DNA from: Paradesertivirga sp965650335 | GTDB taxonomy: Bacteria; Bacteroidota; Bacteroidia; Sphingobacteriales; Sphingobacteriaceae | Direction of reading: 5' to 3' | DNA length: 64,000 nucleotides | NCBI GenBank assembly: GCA_965650335.1 | Contig: CBFGOI010000002.1 | Location: 48,894 to 112,893 of the forward strand | Shown here: positions 26,108-34,996 of the stretch, piece after piece | How the letters are laid out: the number at the start of each line of letters is the position of its first letter | How positions within the stretch are numbered: position 1 is the stretch's first letter | Made by a program: the position numbers and the translations under genes | The notes under the pieces: generated by a model | What the model was told of the DNA's origin: nothing | What the model saw: only the letters and a program-made list of their open reading frames with translations | Databases searched by the model: none

Positions 26108-27489
26108 TGAAACTTAGCCACTTTACGCTCTTATTTTTTACCGTTGTATGCTTTTTGGCCTGCCGAAAAGAAGACAGTCTAAACACGGATTCTTCTGCAA
26201 AGCTTGAATTTTCGACAGATACACTATCGTTCGACACTGTATTTACCTCAACCGGTTCAACAACGCAAAGGATCAAAGTTTTTAATCGCGGAAGACGGGC
26301 TGTTAAAATTCAGGAGATAAAGTTGGGTGGCGGTGCTTCTTCTAATTATCAGATAAATATAAACGGACTAGCTACTCCATATTTAGAAGGTGTCGAGATA
26401 CGAGGAAACGACTCCTTAAACATTTTTGTTAAGGTAACCATAAACCCGGATTCTCAGCTTCTTCCTTTTATCGTTAAAGATTCTATCGGGTTTGTCACCA
26501 ATGGTAATTATCAGAAAGTGATACTTTCCGCGTATGGCCAAAACGCCGTTTTTCTGAAAGACGCGTCGATAAACACCAATACTGTTTGGGATAACAGACT
26601 GCCTTATGTGATATATAATAAGGTAACCATAAATCCTGAAAAAGTGCTGACGATACAGCGAGGCGCTAAAGTTTATTTCCATAAGGATGCTGAACTTATA
26701 ATTGCCGGGACATTAAAAGTTAATGGTGCCCCGCATGATTCTGTTATTTTTTCGAGCGACAGGTTTGAACGGATTTATGCCGATGAGCCGGGACAATGGA
26801 AAGGCCTTCACTTCTTAGAAGGCAGTAAGGATAACCTGATAAATTATGCTTTAATTGAAAATGGGACAGTAGGCATACAGGTAGACTCCTTGTCAGAAAA
26901 TGCCGACCCTAAATTGCTGCTTGTTAATACGATGATTTACAATATGGAACTTGTAGGATTGTATGGTAATAATGCAGATATCGCAGCTTTCAATAATGTG
27001 ATCGCCAACTGCGGAAAATATCTTGTATACGGTATAAACGGTGGCCGGTACGATTTCAAACAAAATACTCTAGCAAATATTAGTTTTCAATTTCCCCGAA
27101 CAACCCCTTCTTTGTTTTTTACTGATCAGGCAAGCCAGGCAAATACATCTCCATTCAGTTTAACTCTGGTTAATAACATTATTTGGGGGTCTTTACAGGA
27201 TGAACTTGTAGTGGAAAAAAAGGGGGCCCTCGCATTTACCCAGTCAATCCTTAAAAATCTTATTAAATCGCGTGATAGAGGCCTGGAAAGTTTTGGAAAT
27301 ATTCTGAATACTGATCCGCTGTTTAAAAACGCCCGGCAAAATAATTATCTTTTGAATCCGGCCAGTCCGGCAATAAATAAAGGAAAAGACTTAACCAATG
27401 AACGTTATTTTTCTTCCTGGTTAAATAAGGATTTGAATGATAAGATAAGATTATTCCCCTCAGATTTAGGAAGTTACGAAATTTTGTAA
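26107..27489 (+). CDS. Lipoprotein with right-handed beta-helix domain (choice-of-anchor Q-like)
   Basis: The 460-residue protein has a lipoprotein signal (MKLSHFTLLFFTVVCFLAC, Cys19). It is followed by an immunoglobulin-like segment (SFDTVFTSTGSTTQRIKVFN) and from about residue 165 by a parallel beta-helix rich in IENG/NNVIANCG turns. The C-terminus (NYLLNPASPAINKGKDL) is typical of choice-of-anchor Q proteins. It is probably a surface or periplasmic carbohydrate-binding or structural protein; no catalytic residues are evident. ATG 26107 is used, since the TTG one codon before lies inside comF. Downstream is a structured RNA with a terminator. Confidence 0.8.
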   Translation: MKLSHFTLLFFTVVCFLACRKEDSLNTDSSAKLEFSTDTLSFDTVFTSTGSTTQRIKVFNRGRRAVKIQEIKLGGGASSNYQININGLATPYLEGVEIRGNDSLNIFVKVTINPDSQLLPFIVKDSIGFVTNGNYQKVILSAYGQNAVFLKDASINTNTVWDNRLPYVIYNKVTINPEKVLTIQRGAKVYFHKDAELIIAGTLKVNGAPHDSVIFSSDRFERIYADEPGQWKGLHFLEGSKDNLINYALIENGTVGIQVDSLSENADPKLLLVNTMIYNMELVGLYGNNADIAAFNNVIANCGKYLVYGINGGRYDFKQNTLANISFQFPRTTPSLFFTDQASQANTSPFSLTLVNNIIWGSLQDELVVEKKGALAFTQSILKNLIKSRDRGLESFGNILNTDPLFKNARQNNYLLNPASPAINKGKDLTNERYFSSWLNKDLNDKIRLFPSDLGSYEIL

Positions 27490-27543
27490 ATTTTTTCAAA
27501 AATATGGTAACCTTACAGGGAACAATGAGGTATAAGTATTCGA

Positions 27544-27610
27544 GAGCGTTAATTTAGATAGAAAGAGCTGGACGCCGCAAGGCAACCGGCTTTTTCTTAA
27601 TTTAAAGCTC
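27544..27610 (+). ncRNA. Candidate structured RNA (unknown class) between a lipoprotein gene and glyA
   Basis: Three nested helices can be read: P1 27544-27557 with 27597-27610 (12 of 14 pairs), P2 27562-27571 with 27586-27595 (10 pairs, including G-U), and P3 27574-27576 with 27581-27583 closed by a GCAA tetraloop. An intrinsic terminator follows directly on the same strand (27619-27665). The element may be a 3' UTR structure, a processed or independent small RNA, or a riboswitch-like unit; I could not match it to SAM, glycine, cobalamin, TPP, c-di-GMP or SRP consensus. No clear promoter lies directly upstream. Confidence 0.5.
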
Positions 27611-27618
27611 ATCCATAG

Positions 27619-27665
27619 AAATCATCGGACGGCTACACATTCCAAGCCATCCGATGATTTTTTTT
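27619..27665 (+). terminator. Intrinsic terminator after the structured RNA, facing glyA
   Basis: The stem 27619-27633 pairs with 27646-27660 (15 positions, one C-A mismatch) around a 12-base loop and is followed by a run of T to 27665. The T run is on the plus strand, so it ends transcription coming from rlmN-comF-lipoprotein or from the structured RNA. The same hairpin may also serve convergent glyA, whose stop is at 27666-27664, but its tail in that direction is poor. Confidence 0.85.
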
Positions 27666-28935
27666 ATTTATATAATGGATGTTCTTCCATCATTTCGTGA
27701 ATCTTCTTGCGAACTTTTTTCACAACAGCTTCATCCTCTGGATTAGAAAGTACTGTGTCGATATAATCAACAATCTTTTCCATATGTTTTTCTTTCAATC
27801 CACGTGATGAAATTGCAGCGGTTCCAACCCTGATTCCTGAAGTGACAAACGGTGATTTATCATCGAAAGGAACCATGTTTTTATTTACTGTGATATCAGC
27901 ATTACCTAAAGCTGCTTCAGCCACTTTTCCTGTTATGTTCTTATTGCGAAGGTCAATCAGCATTAAATGATTGTCGGTTCCACCGGAAATAATTCCATAA
28001 TCACGAGCCATAAATGCATCCGCCATGGCCGAAGCATTTTTCTTAACCTGAAGAATGTATTTCATGTAATCATCACTTAAAGCTTCACCAAAGGCAATTG
28101 CTTTAGCAGCGATAATGTGCTCCAATGGTCCGCCTTGGGTTCCAGGAAATACTGCCATATCTAAGATAGACGACATCATTCGGGTTTCTCCCTTAGGAGT
28201 TTTTAATCCGAAAGGATTTTCAAAATCTTTACCCAGCATGATCATACCACCGCGTGGACCGCGAAGAGTCTTATGCGTTGTTGTAGTTACGATATGGCAA
28301 TGAGGAAGTGGATCGTCTAATAATCCCTTTGCTATTAAACCTGCGGGATGAGAAATATCAGCAAGAACCAATGCTCCAATCTCGTCGGCAACCCGGCGGA
28401 TAAATTTATAATCCCATTCTCTCGAATAAGCAGATGCACCGCAGATAATTAACTTCGGCTTTTCAGCTAAAGCAGTTTCTTCAAGCTTTTTATAATCAAT
28501 TCGACCGGTTTCTTTTTCTACTCCGTAAAAGAACGGTTGGTATAGCTTACCAGAAGAGTTTACCGGAGAACCATGTGTAAGGTGACCGCCATGTGCAAGG
28601 TCGAACCCTAAAATTTTATCGCCCGGCTTTAATATACCAAGAAAAACAGCTGAGTTTGCTTGTGCTCCAGAATGCGGCTGAACGTTTACCCATTCAGCAT
28701 TAAATAATTCTTTTGCTCTTTCAATTGCAATGGTTTCAATTTCATCAACAACCTCGCAGCCGCCGTAATAACGTTTTCCCGGTAGGCCTTCAGCGTATTT
28801 ATTAGTAAGCACAGAGCCGGCAGCTTCCATAACTTGTTTACTAACAAAGTTTTCTGATGCAATCAGTTCAAGTCCGTTTTCCTGACGATCTTGTTCTTCT
28901 TCGATGAGCTTAAAGATGATTTTATCTTTTTTCAT
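27664..28935 (-). CDS. glyA: Serine hydroxymethyltransferase
   Basis: GlyA interconverts serine and glycine using PLP and tetrahydrofolate and is the main source of one-carbon units. The 423-residue length is normal. The PLP-binding Lys is in TTTTHKTLRGPRGGMI; N-terminal ELIASENFVS and NKYAEGLPGKRYYGG are family hallmarks, as is HGAH-like VNVQPHSGAQANSAV. ATG 28935 lies 17 bases after the scpA stop, so scpA-glyA form a unit. Confidence 0.98.
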   Translation of the reverse strand: MKKDKIIFKLIEEEQDRQENGLELIASENFVSKQVMEAAGSVLTNKYAEGLPGKRYYGGCEVVDEIETIAIERAKELFNAEWVNVQPHSGAQANSAVFLGILKPGDKILGFDLAHGGHLTHGSPVNSSGKLYQPFFYGVEKETGRIDYKKLEETALAEKPKLIICGASAYSREWDYKFIRRVADEIGALVLADISHPAGLIAKGLLDDPLPHCHIVTTTTHKTLRGPRGGMIMLGKDFENPFGLKTPKGETRMMSSILDMAVFPGTQGGPLEHIIAAKAIAFGEALSDDYMKYILQVKKNASAMADAFMARDYGIISGGTDNHLMLIDLRNKNITGKVAEAALGNADITVNKNMVPFDDKSPFVTSGIRVGTAAISSRGLKEKHMEKIVDYIDTVLSNPEDEAVVKKVRKKIHEMMEEHPLYK

Positions 28936-28952
28936 TCCTGTTTATTTGTTGT

Positions 28953-29711
28953 TTATGTTGTTGAAGCAGTTTTTACTGCAACTGAAAAATTATTAAAGCC
29001 TAATCCTATCTGAATGGAAATTAGCTGCTGTTGCAGCATTTCGAGCATTGCCAGGAAATTGTATACAAATTGAACCTTATTTTCTGAATTTTTCATCAGC
29101 TTAGAGAAATCAATTTTCTGATTAAGTTGTATCAATTCTGCGATTACTTTCTTTTGTTGTTCAATAGTGTACGGATATTGAATCACCGTATGTTTTACAT
29201 CTTGCTGTTTATTGTGGTACCTGGACATGGCTTTGTCGTATACCATTAATAACCGGTATAATCCTACCGAAGGAAGCTCATCTCCGGGCTCAGCATTTTC
29301 TGCTACTTTTTGAAGATCGATAGCAATATTTCCTCTTTTCTCTTGCAGAAAACGTTCGCTCTCTAAAACTTTAAAGCTCTCTGTAAGCAGCTTAAACTTT
29401 TTATATTCAATCAGCTTTTGTACCAGATCTTTTTTCAGATCTATTTCGTTTCCTTCTTCATCTAAATCAGGTAGCGGTAAAAGCATTTTTGCTTTAATGC
29501 GCATTAAAGTGGCAGCAATAAATATAAACTCGCTTGCCAGTTCAATGTTTAAAGCATTCATTTCGTGGATGTAAGCAAGAAAATCGTCCGTTATTTTTGC
29601 AATTTGAATATCGCGTATATCCAGCTCATCACGCTCAATAAAGAACAAAAGTAAATCAAAAGGGCCTGCAAATTGAGGCAGCTTAATTTCAAAAGTATCC
29701 TGCTGTATCAC
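28953..29711 (-). CDS. scpA: Segregation and condensation protein A (ScpA)
   Basis: ScpA is the kleisin subunit that bridges SMC heads in the SMC-ScpAB condensin. The 252-residue protein has the N-terminal SMC-binding pattern (FEIKLPQFAGPFDLLLFFIE, then RDELDIRDIQI), the family-typical ELASEFIFIAATLMRIKAKM and a C-terminal winged-helix region. The start is GTG at 29711-29709; the conserved N-terminus begins right after it, and a -7 box lies 8 bases upstream. scpB and smc are not in the window. Confidence 0.93.
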   Translation of the reverse strand: MIQQDTFEIKLPQFAGPFDLLLFFIERDELDIRDIQIAKITDDFLAYIHEMNALNIELASEFIFIAATLMRIKAKMLLPLPDLDEEGNEIDLKKDLVQKLIEYKKFKLLTESFKVLESERFLQEKRGNIAIDLQKVAENAEPGDELPSVGLYRLLMVYDKAMSRYHNKQQDVKHTVIQYPYTIEQQKKVIAELIQLNQKIDFSKLMKNSENKVQFVYNFLAMLEMLQQQLISIQIGLGFNNFSVAVKTASTT

Positions 29712-29719
29712 AATCGCCT

Positions 29720-29727
29720 CAAAAATA
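29720..29727 (-). promoter_or_regulatory. Promoter -7 box 8 bases before the scpA GTG
   Basis: On the minus strand TATTTTTG, then eight bases, then GTG. The box is identical to those of feoA and gcvH but has no TTTG at 19-21 bases upstream. It implies a very short leader. Confidence 0.45.
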
Positions 29728-29828
29728 AAGATTTAATTTGGTATGGAAATAGTAAAGAAAAGAACAGGCGTTATTATTTTTAAATAATATTGAGTTACTT
29801 TGTGGTTCAATTTTTTAGCCCAACTAGT

Positions 29829-31757
29829 ATGGAAGTTAAGGCGGGAGAACTACTGGAACAAATAAATTACCCCTCTGATTTAAAGAAATTTTCGGAAAAC
29901 GATCTGGAACGGATCTGCCAGGAGCTTCGTCAGTATATTATTGATGTGGTTTCGGTTAATGGAGGTCATTTTGGGGCTAGTTTAGGTGTGGTAGAATTAA
30001 CAGTAGCACTGCATTATGTTCTTAATACGCCATATGATCAATTGGTTTGGGATGTGGGTCATCAGGCCTACGGTCATAAAATATTGACCGGCAGACGTGC
30101 TGTTTTCCATACCAATAGAATTCATAACGGAATCAGCGGTTTTCCAAAACGGTCGGAAAGCGAATATGATACTTTTGGAGTAGGCCACTCTTCAACTTCA
30201 ATTTCTGCTGCTCTCGGGATGGCTGTTGCTTCTCATTATAAAGGCGAGAACGACCGCCAGCATGTTGCTGTAATCGGCGATGGGGCAATGACTGCCGGAA
30301 TGGCTTTTGAAGCCTTAAATCACGCTGGTATCGAAAACACAAACCTTCTTGTTATCTTAAATGATAACTGTATGTCGATTGATCCGAACGTTGGAGCTTT
30401 GAAAGAATATCTTACGGATATTACCACGTCAAAACCTTACAATAAGTTCAGAGACGATATTTCGCATGTTTTGGGTAAGCTTTCTGAGCTGGGGCCCAAT
30501 GCGCATCATATCGTGAAAATGATCGAAAAGAGTATCAAAGGCACTTTGCTAAAACGAAGCAATTTCTTTGAGGCGTTAAAATTTAGGTATTTCGGTCCGA
30601 TCGATGGCCATGATGTAAAGCATCTTGCAAAAGTAATTAAGGATTTGCGTGAGATACCCGGTCCGAAGTTATTGCATTGCATAACGGTTAAAGGCAAAGG
30701 ATTCGCATTAGCGGAAAAGGATCAAACGAAATGGCATGCTCCCGGACTGTTCGACAAAATTACAGGTGAAATAAAAAAGACGATCAATGATAAACCGCAG
30801 GCACCCAAATATCAGGATGTTTTCGGGCATACTTTAGTTGAATTGGCTGAAAAGAATCCCAAAATTATGGGTATTACACCTGCTATGCCAAGCGGCAGTT
30901 CAATGAATATTATGATGAAAGCCATGCCTAAAAGAGCATTCGATGTGGGCATTGCAGAACAACATGCAGTAACCTTTTCTGCTGGTCTGGCTACCCAGGG
31001 GATGGTTCCTTTTTGTAATATATACTCGAGCTTTATGCAAAGAGCATATGACCAGGTGATTCATGATGTAGCTATTCAAAAACTTAATGTGGTTTTTTGT
31101 TTGGACAGGGCTGGTTTAGCTGGTGCCGACGGTGCAACGCATCATGGAGCATATGATTTAGCTTTTATGCGGTGTATTCCCAATATGATTGTCTCTGCTC
31201 CAATGAACGAAGAAGAATTGAGAAATCTGATGTTTACTGCGCAGCAGGAGGATATGGGACCTTTTTCAATTCGTTATCCTCGCGGAACGGGGGTTATGCC
31301 CGACTGGCGCCGACCTCTAAAAGCCATCCCGGTAGGTAAAGGAAGAAAAATCTGCGATGGCGAGGATGTCGCTATTTTAACCATCGGACATATTGGAAAC
31401 GAAGCAGTAAAAGCGTGTACGGAATTGAATACGCAAGGTGTCAATCCCGCTCATTACGATATGAGATTTATAAAGCCGCTTGATGAAGAACTTTTGCATG
31501 AAGTGTTTTCGAATTTTACCAAAGTGCTTACGGTTGAGGATGGTTGTCTTCAGGGAGGCTTAGGAAGTGCAGTACTCGAGTTTATGGCCGATAATCAATA
31601 CAATTGCACCGTAGTTCGATTAGGTATTCCTGATGAGATTGTTGAACACGGCGAACAACCAGAACTTTGGGCCGAATGCGGATATGACGCTAACGCGATA
31701 ATTAAAGCTGTTGAAAAGATGGCGGTAGTCAGAACTACTAAAAGTATCGCTAGTTAG
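29829..31757 (+). CDS. dxs: 1-deoxy-D-xylulose-5-phosphate synthase
   Basis: Dxs condenses pyruvate and glyceraldehyde-3-phosphate, the first step of the MEP isoprenoid pathway. The 642-residue protein carries the thiamine-diphosphate motif GDGAMTAGMAFEALNHAG...NDN, the N-terminal VGHQAYGHKILTGRR and the transketolase-like second half (DVGIAEQHAVTFSAGLA with the catalytic Glu, then GADGATHHGAYD). ATG 29829 is chosen; the TTG at 29790 would add 13 residues with no family match. It is divergent from scpA. Confidence 0.97.
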   Translation: MEVKAGELLEQINYPSDLKKFSENDLERICQELRQYIIDVVSVNGGHFGASLGVVELTVALHYVLNTPYDQLVWDVGHQAYGHKILTGRRAVFHTNRIHNGISGFPKRSESEYDTFGVGHSSTSISAALGMAVASHYKGENDRQHVAVIGDGAMTAGMAFEALNHAGIENTNLLVILNDNCMSIDPNVGALKEYLTDITTSKPYNKFRDDISHVLGKLSELGPNAHHIVKMIEKSIKGTLLKRSNFFEALKFRYFGPIDGHDVKHLAKVIKDLREIPGPKLLHCITVKGKGFALAEKDQTKWHAPGLFDKITGEIKKTINDKPQAPKYQDVFGHTLVELAEKNPKIMGITPAMPSGSSMNIMMKAMPKRAFDVGIAEQHAVTFSAGLATQGMVPFCNIYSSFMQRAYDQVIHDVAIQKLNVVFCLDRAGLAGADGATHHGAYDLAFMRCIPNMIVSAPMNEEELRNLMFTAQQEDMGPFSIRYPRGTGVMPDWRRPLKAIPVGKGRKICDGEDVAILTIGHIGNEAVKACTELNTQGVNPAHYDMRFIKPLDEELLHEVFSNFTKVLTVEDGCLQGGLGSAVLEFMADNQYNCTVVRLGIPDEIVEHGEQPELWAECGYDANAIIKAVEKMAVVRTTKSIAS

Positions 31758-31834
31758 GGCCTCATCCTAACTCTTTCCAATTGATTGGTAGCTAATGCCA
31801 AAAAAATCTCATATCAGGTTCGCTAAAGCCACAA

Positions 31835-31866
31835 AGATTTGACAACTTCTAAAATTTGTCAAATCT
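31835..31866. terminator. Perfect 11-bp hairpin between dxs and the FeoB-associated gene
   Basis: The arms 31835-31845 (AGATTTGACAA) and 31856-31866 pair perfectly around a 10-base loop. The right arm touches the stop codon of the minus-strand small gene. It lies between two converging genes and could end both transcripts, but there is no strong T run on either side. Hairpins of this kind are also found as dispersed repeats in related genomes, so a REP-like element is an alternative. Confidence 0.5.
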
Positions 31867-32042
31867 CAGGGACTTTTAGTGGTGATCCTATCCTTGACTT
31901 TCACATCAGAAAAATCCACGCCACATTTACCGCAGCCTGAACTGCATCCTTTTTTTGACTGGAGATTTTTATAAATTATCCGGGCTATATAGAGCAATGC
32001 GACCGCAAATAATAAGATCACCAGAATTTCCTGTACTCCCAT
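31866..32042 (-). CDS. FeoB-associated Cys-rich membrane protein
   Basis: A 58-residue protein from ATG 32042-32040 to TGA 31868-31866. It has one N-terminal membrane helix (MGVQEILVILLFAVALLYIA), a basic turn, and the Cys cluster CSSGCGKC, the hallmark of the FeoB_associated family. These small proteins usually lie next to feoB and are thought to assist Fe(II) transport. Here feoAB is about 29 kb away, so the pair is split. A -7 box TAACTTTG lies 4 bases before the ATG. Confidence 0.85.
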   Translation of the reverse strand: MGVQEILVILLFAVALLYIARIIYKNLQSKKGCSSGCGKCGVDFSDVKVKDRITTKSP

Positions 32043-32046
32043 ATTA

Positions 32047-32054
32047 CAAAGTTA
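32047..32054 (-). promoter_or_regulatory. Promoter -7 box 4 bases before the FeoB-associated gene
   Basis: On the minus strand TAACTTTG, then taat, then ATG. The arrangement (box, taat, ATG) is the same as at purQ. No exact -33 TTTG is seen. Confidence 0.45.
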
Positions 32055-32125
32055 ATCTTATGTTATCCCCTGATTGTCATTAAATTTCAAGCTTTTAAAA
32101 GCTCGTGAATTCCAATTTAAAACCC

Positions 32126-32133
32126 TACCTTTG
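32126..32133 (+). promoter_or_regulatory. Promoter -7 box of typA
   Basis: TACCTTTG is a perfect TAnnTTTG and ends 25 bases before the typA ATG. The -33 region is weak; no exact TTTG at normal distance. Confidence 0.55.
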
Positions 32134-32158
32134 CAAAAAATTTTGAGAGGCATTCTTC

Positions 32159-33964
32159 ATGCAGAAAATTAGAAACATTGCAATCATTGCACACGTTGAC
32201 CACGGTAAAACTACTTTGGTTGACAAAATTTTACACAGTTGCGCCATATTTCGTGATAATCAGGAAACGGGCGACTTAATTCTTGATAATAATGACCTGG
32301 AACGTGAGCGTGGTATTACCATTGTTTCTAAAAACGTTTCTGTTCAATATAAAGATGTAAAAATCAATATTATTGATACTCCCGGTCACGCCGACTTCGG
32401 TGGCGAGGTTGAGCGAGTATTGAAAATGGCCGACGGCGTTTTATTGCTTTGCGATGCCTTTGAAGGCGCTATGCCTCAAACGCGGTTCGTTACGCAGAAA
32501 GCATTGGCATTAGGTTTAAAGCCAATCGTTGTTGTAAATAAGGTTGATAAAGAAAACTGTCGTCCAGAAGAGGTTTATGAGCAAATATTTGAATTGTTCT
32601 TTAACCTTGACGCAACAGAGGATCAGTTAGATTTCCCGGTAATTTATGGTTCATCAAAACAAGGATGGATGAATACAGACTGGAAAAATCCTATTGATAA
32701 TATTTTCCCTTTAATGGATGCCATCCTGGAAACTATCCCGCCGGCTCCTATTTCTGAAGGAACTTTACAAATGCAGATCACTTCATTAGATTATTCATCT
32801 TTTGTTGGCCGTATTGCAATTGGAAGGGTAGCACGTGGTACAATCAAAGAAAATCAACCGGTATCTTTAGTTAAACGTGACGGAAAGATTGTTAAATCAC
32901 GTATTAAAGAGCTTTATACGTTTGAAGGTTTAGGTAAAGTACGTGTACAGGAAGTTAGCTCAGGTGATATTTGCGCTGTAGTTGGTATCGAAGGTTTTGA
33001 TATTGGAGATACAATTGCTGATTTTGAAAAGCCAGAACAACTTGAGGTTATTCACATCGATGAACCTACCATGAACATGTTGTTTACTATTAACAACTCA
33101 CCGTTCTTTGGTAAAGAAGGAAAGTTTGTAACCTCTCAGCGCTTACGCGAGCGTCTATACAAAGAGATGGAGAAAAACCTGGCTTTGAAAGTTGTTGAAA
33201 CCGATTCTCCGGATGCATATTTAGTATATGGTAGAGGTATTCTTCACTTATCAGTTCTGATCGAGACGATGCGTCGTGAAGGATATGAGCTTCAGGTAGG
33301 TCAGCCGCAGGTTATCATCAAAGAAATTGATGGTGTTAAATGCGAGCCTATTGAAACTTTAATTGTAGACGTTCCTGCAGAAGTTTCTGGTAAAGTAATT
33401 GAATTGGTTACTCAACGTAAAGGTGAGTTATTGATTATGGAACCAAAAGGTGATCTTCAGCATTTAGAATTTGATATTCCGGCACGTGGAATCATCGGTT
33501 TACGTAACAACGTTCTTACCGCTACTGCGGGAGAAGCAATCATGGCGCACCGTTTCAAAGCATACGAGCCTTGGAAAGGGACCATTCCTGGTCGTTTGAG
33601 TGGAGTGTTGGTTTCTATGGAAAAAGGTTCGACAACGGCCTATTCTATAGATAAGCTGCAGGACAGAGGACGTTTCTTCGTTGATCCGGGTGTTGAAGTG
33701 TATGAAGGACAAATTGTTGGTGAGCATATTCGTGATAACGACCTGGTGGTAAACCTTGTAAAAGGAAAAGCATTAACCAACATGCGTGCATCAGGAACAG
33801 ATGATAATACTCGTATTGCTCCAGCAATTAAATTCTCTCTGGAAGAGTCGATGGAGTATATTCAAGCTGATGAGTATATTGAGGTTACACCTCAAAGTAT
33901 GCGTTTACGTAAGATTTATCTTACCGAAAGCGAAAGAAAGAACAATTCTAAAAAGTTTTCATAA
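32159..33964 (+). CDS. typA: Ribosome-associated translational GTPase TypA/BipA
   Basis: TypA/BipA is an EF-G-like GTPase that acts on the ribosome, often in stress or cold, and in 50S assembly. The 601-residue protein has G1 AHVDHGKTTL (11-20), the switch I region RERGITIVSKN, G3 DTPGHADFGGEV, G4 NKVDKE, and the C-terminal BipA-specific part (FDIPARGIIGLRNNVLTATAGEA). It has its own promoter and terminator, so it is a single-gene unit. Confidence 0.97.
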   Translation: MQKIRNIAIIAHVDHGKTTLVDKILHSCAIFRDNQETGDLILDNNDLERERGITIVSKNVSVQYKDVKINIIDTPGHADFGGEVERVLKMADGVLLLCDAFEGAMPQTRFVTQKALALGLKPIVVVNKVDKENCRPEEVYEQIFELFFNLDATEDQLDFPVIYGSSKQGWMNTDWKNPIDNIFPLMDAILETIPPAPISEGTLQMQITSLDYSSFVGRIAIGRVARGTIKENQPVSLVKRDGKIVKSRIKELYTFEGLGKVRVQEVSSGDICAVVGIEGFDIGDTIADFEKPEQLEVIHIDEPTMNMLFTINNSPFFGKEGKFVTSQRLRERLYKEMEKNLALKVVETDSPDAYLVYGRGILHLSVLIETMRREGYELQVGQPQVIIKEIDGVKCEPIETLIVDVPAEVSGKVIELVTQRKGELLIMEPKGDLQHLEFDIPARGIIGLRNNVLTATAGEAIMAHRFKAYEPWKGTIPGRLSGVLVSMEKGSTTAYSIDKLQDRGRFFVDPGVEVYEGQIVGEHIRDNDLVVNLVKGKALTNMRASGTDDNTRIAPAIKFSLEESMEYIQADEYIEVTPQSMRLRKIYLTESERKNNSKKFS

Positions 33965-33985
33965 ACTTTCCTGAATAGCTTAGGA

Positions 33986-34019
33986 TAACCCAAACGTTTA
34001 TTATGTTTGGGTTATTTTT
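33986..34019 (+). terminator. Intrinsic terminator of typA
   Basis: A perfect 10-bp stem, 33986-33995 with 34005-34014 (TAACCCAAAC), with a 9-base loop, followed by five T. It separates typA from the glycan cluster. Confidence 0.85.
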
Positions 34020-34047
34020 GTTTAAAGTCGTCACTATTTAATTCCGT

Positions 34048-34995
34048 ATGCCTGTTGTTAGGTTGGATATTCACTACGATCCTTCAAATCTATTCCGACA
34101 AACGCCTGATTGCTTAGGCAAATGGGATGACTATACGTTTACGACAGAGGCTATTTCAGACCCAGATTATTTGGTGGTTGCAAATTTCCCTTTCAGGGAG
34201 ATTGATGTTCAGATACCCGCTAAAAGCGCATATCTTGTTTCTCAGGAACCGCCGATCACGCACTATAAATGGACCACCAGGTATTTCGATTATTTTGATT
34301 TTGTTATAACATCCTGGCCCAAAAAATATAGTGAAAAGGTTATTAACGATCAGGGAATGCTGCATTGGCATATCAAAAAATCTTATGACGAACTTCTAGC
34401 GCTGCAACCTGGCGACGTGCCGAAACAGGATAAAATATCATCGGTTACAAGCAATCTTAGAAACAGATCGGGCCATCGTTTGCGGTTGAACTTCCTTAAG
34501 TCGCTGAAAAATCTCGGTTTTGAATTTGATTTGTATGGTAAAGGGTTTAATCCTGTTGAGGATAAATATGATGCTTTAAAAAACTATAAATACAGCATTG
34601 CCATTGAAAATTATTCGTGCAATGACTATTGGACAGAAAAATTGTCTGACTGTTTTTTGTCATGGACAATGCCCGTATATTACGGATGTTCGAACATTAC
34701 AAAGTATTTTCCGAAAGAGGCGATGATTCTTATCGATCCCTTTAAACCGAAAGAGGCTATAGAGATAATAAATAGGGCTCTTGCTGAGGATGCATGGACC
34801 AAAAACCTGGATGCGATTGCTGAGGCCCGAAACAAAATTTTAAATAAGTATCAGTTCTTCCCCGGCATAATAAATCATATAGAAAGCCGGGGAAAACAAG
34901 ATGTAGCAAGAAGACACTTACGGGTGCCGAAGGCAATAATTCCTAAACAGAGCATCTATGATAAATTTGTTGGTTTCCTGATCAAGAACTTTTAG
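34048..34995 (+). CDS. GT10-like glycosyltransferase (fucosyltransferase C-terminal domain)
   Basis: A 315-residue protein. The second half has the GT10 pattern: DLYGKGFN, KNYKYSIAIENYSCNDYWTE, KLSDCFLSWTMPVYYG and IDPFKPKEAIEII, which in alpha-1,3-fucosyltransferases forms the GDP-fucose-binding domain. The donor sugar here is inferred, not proven. It is the first gene of the plus-strand glycan cluster and starts 29 bases after the typA terminator; the next gene follows after 1 base. Confidence 0.85.
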   Translation: MPVVRLDIHYDPSNLFRQTPDCLGKWDDYTFTTEAISDPDYLVVANFPFREIDVQIPAKSAYLVSQEPPITHYKWTTRYFDYFDFVITSWPKKYSEKVINDQGMLHWHIKKSYDELLALQPGDVPKQDKISSVTSNLRNRSGHRLRLNFLKSLKNLGFEFDLYGKGFNPVEDKYDALKNYKYSIAIENYSCNDYWTEKLSDCFLSWTMPVYYGCSNITKYFPKEAMILIDPFKPKEAIEIINRALAEDAWTKNLDAIAEARNKILNKYQFFPGIINHIESRGKQDVARRHLRVPKAIIPKQSIYDKFVGFLIKNF

Positions 34996-34996
34996 C

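Noticed and set aside
26107..27489. T9SS cargo protein
   Set aside because: It has a lipobox and no recognisable C-terminal T9SS sorting domain.
27544..27610. SAM-I, glycine or c-di-GMP riboswitch, or SRP RNA
   Set aside because: Some local similarity (GGCAACC, GGACGC) but the helix layout and conserved core bases do not fit any of these; no gene lies downstream in the same direction.
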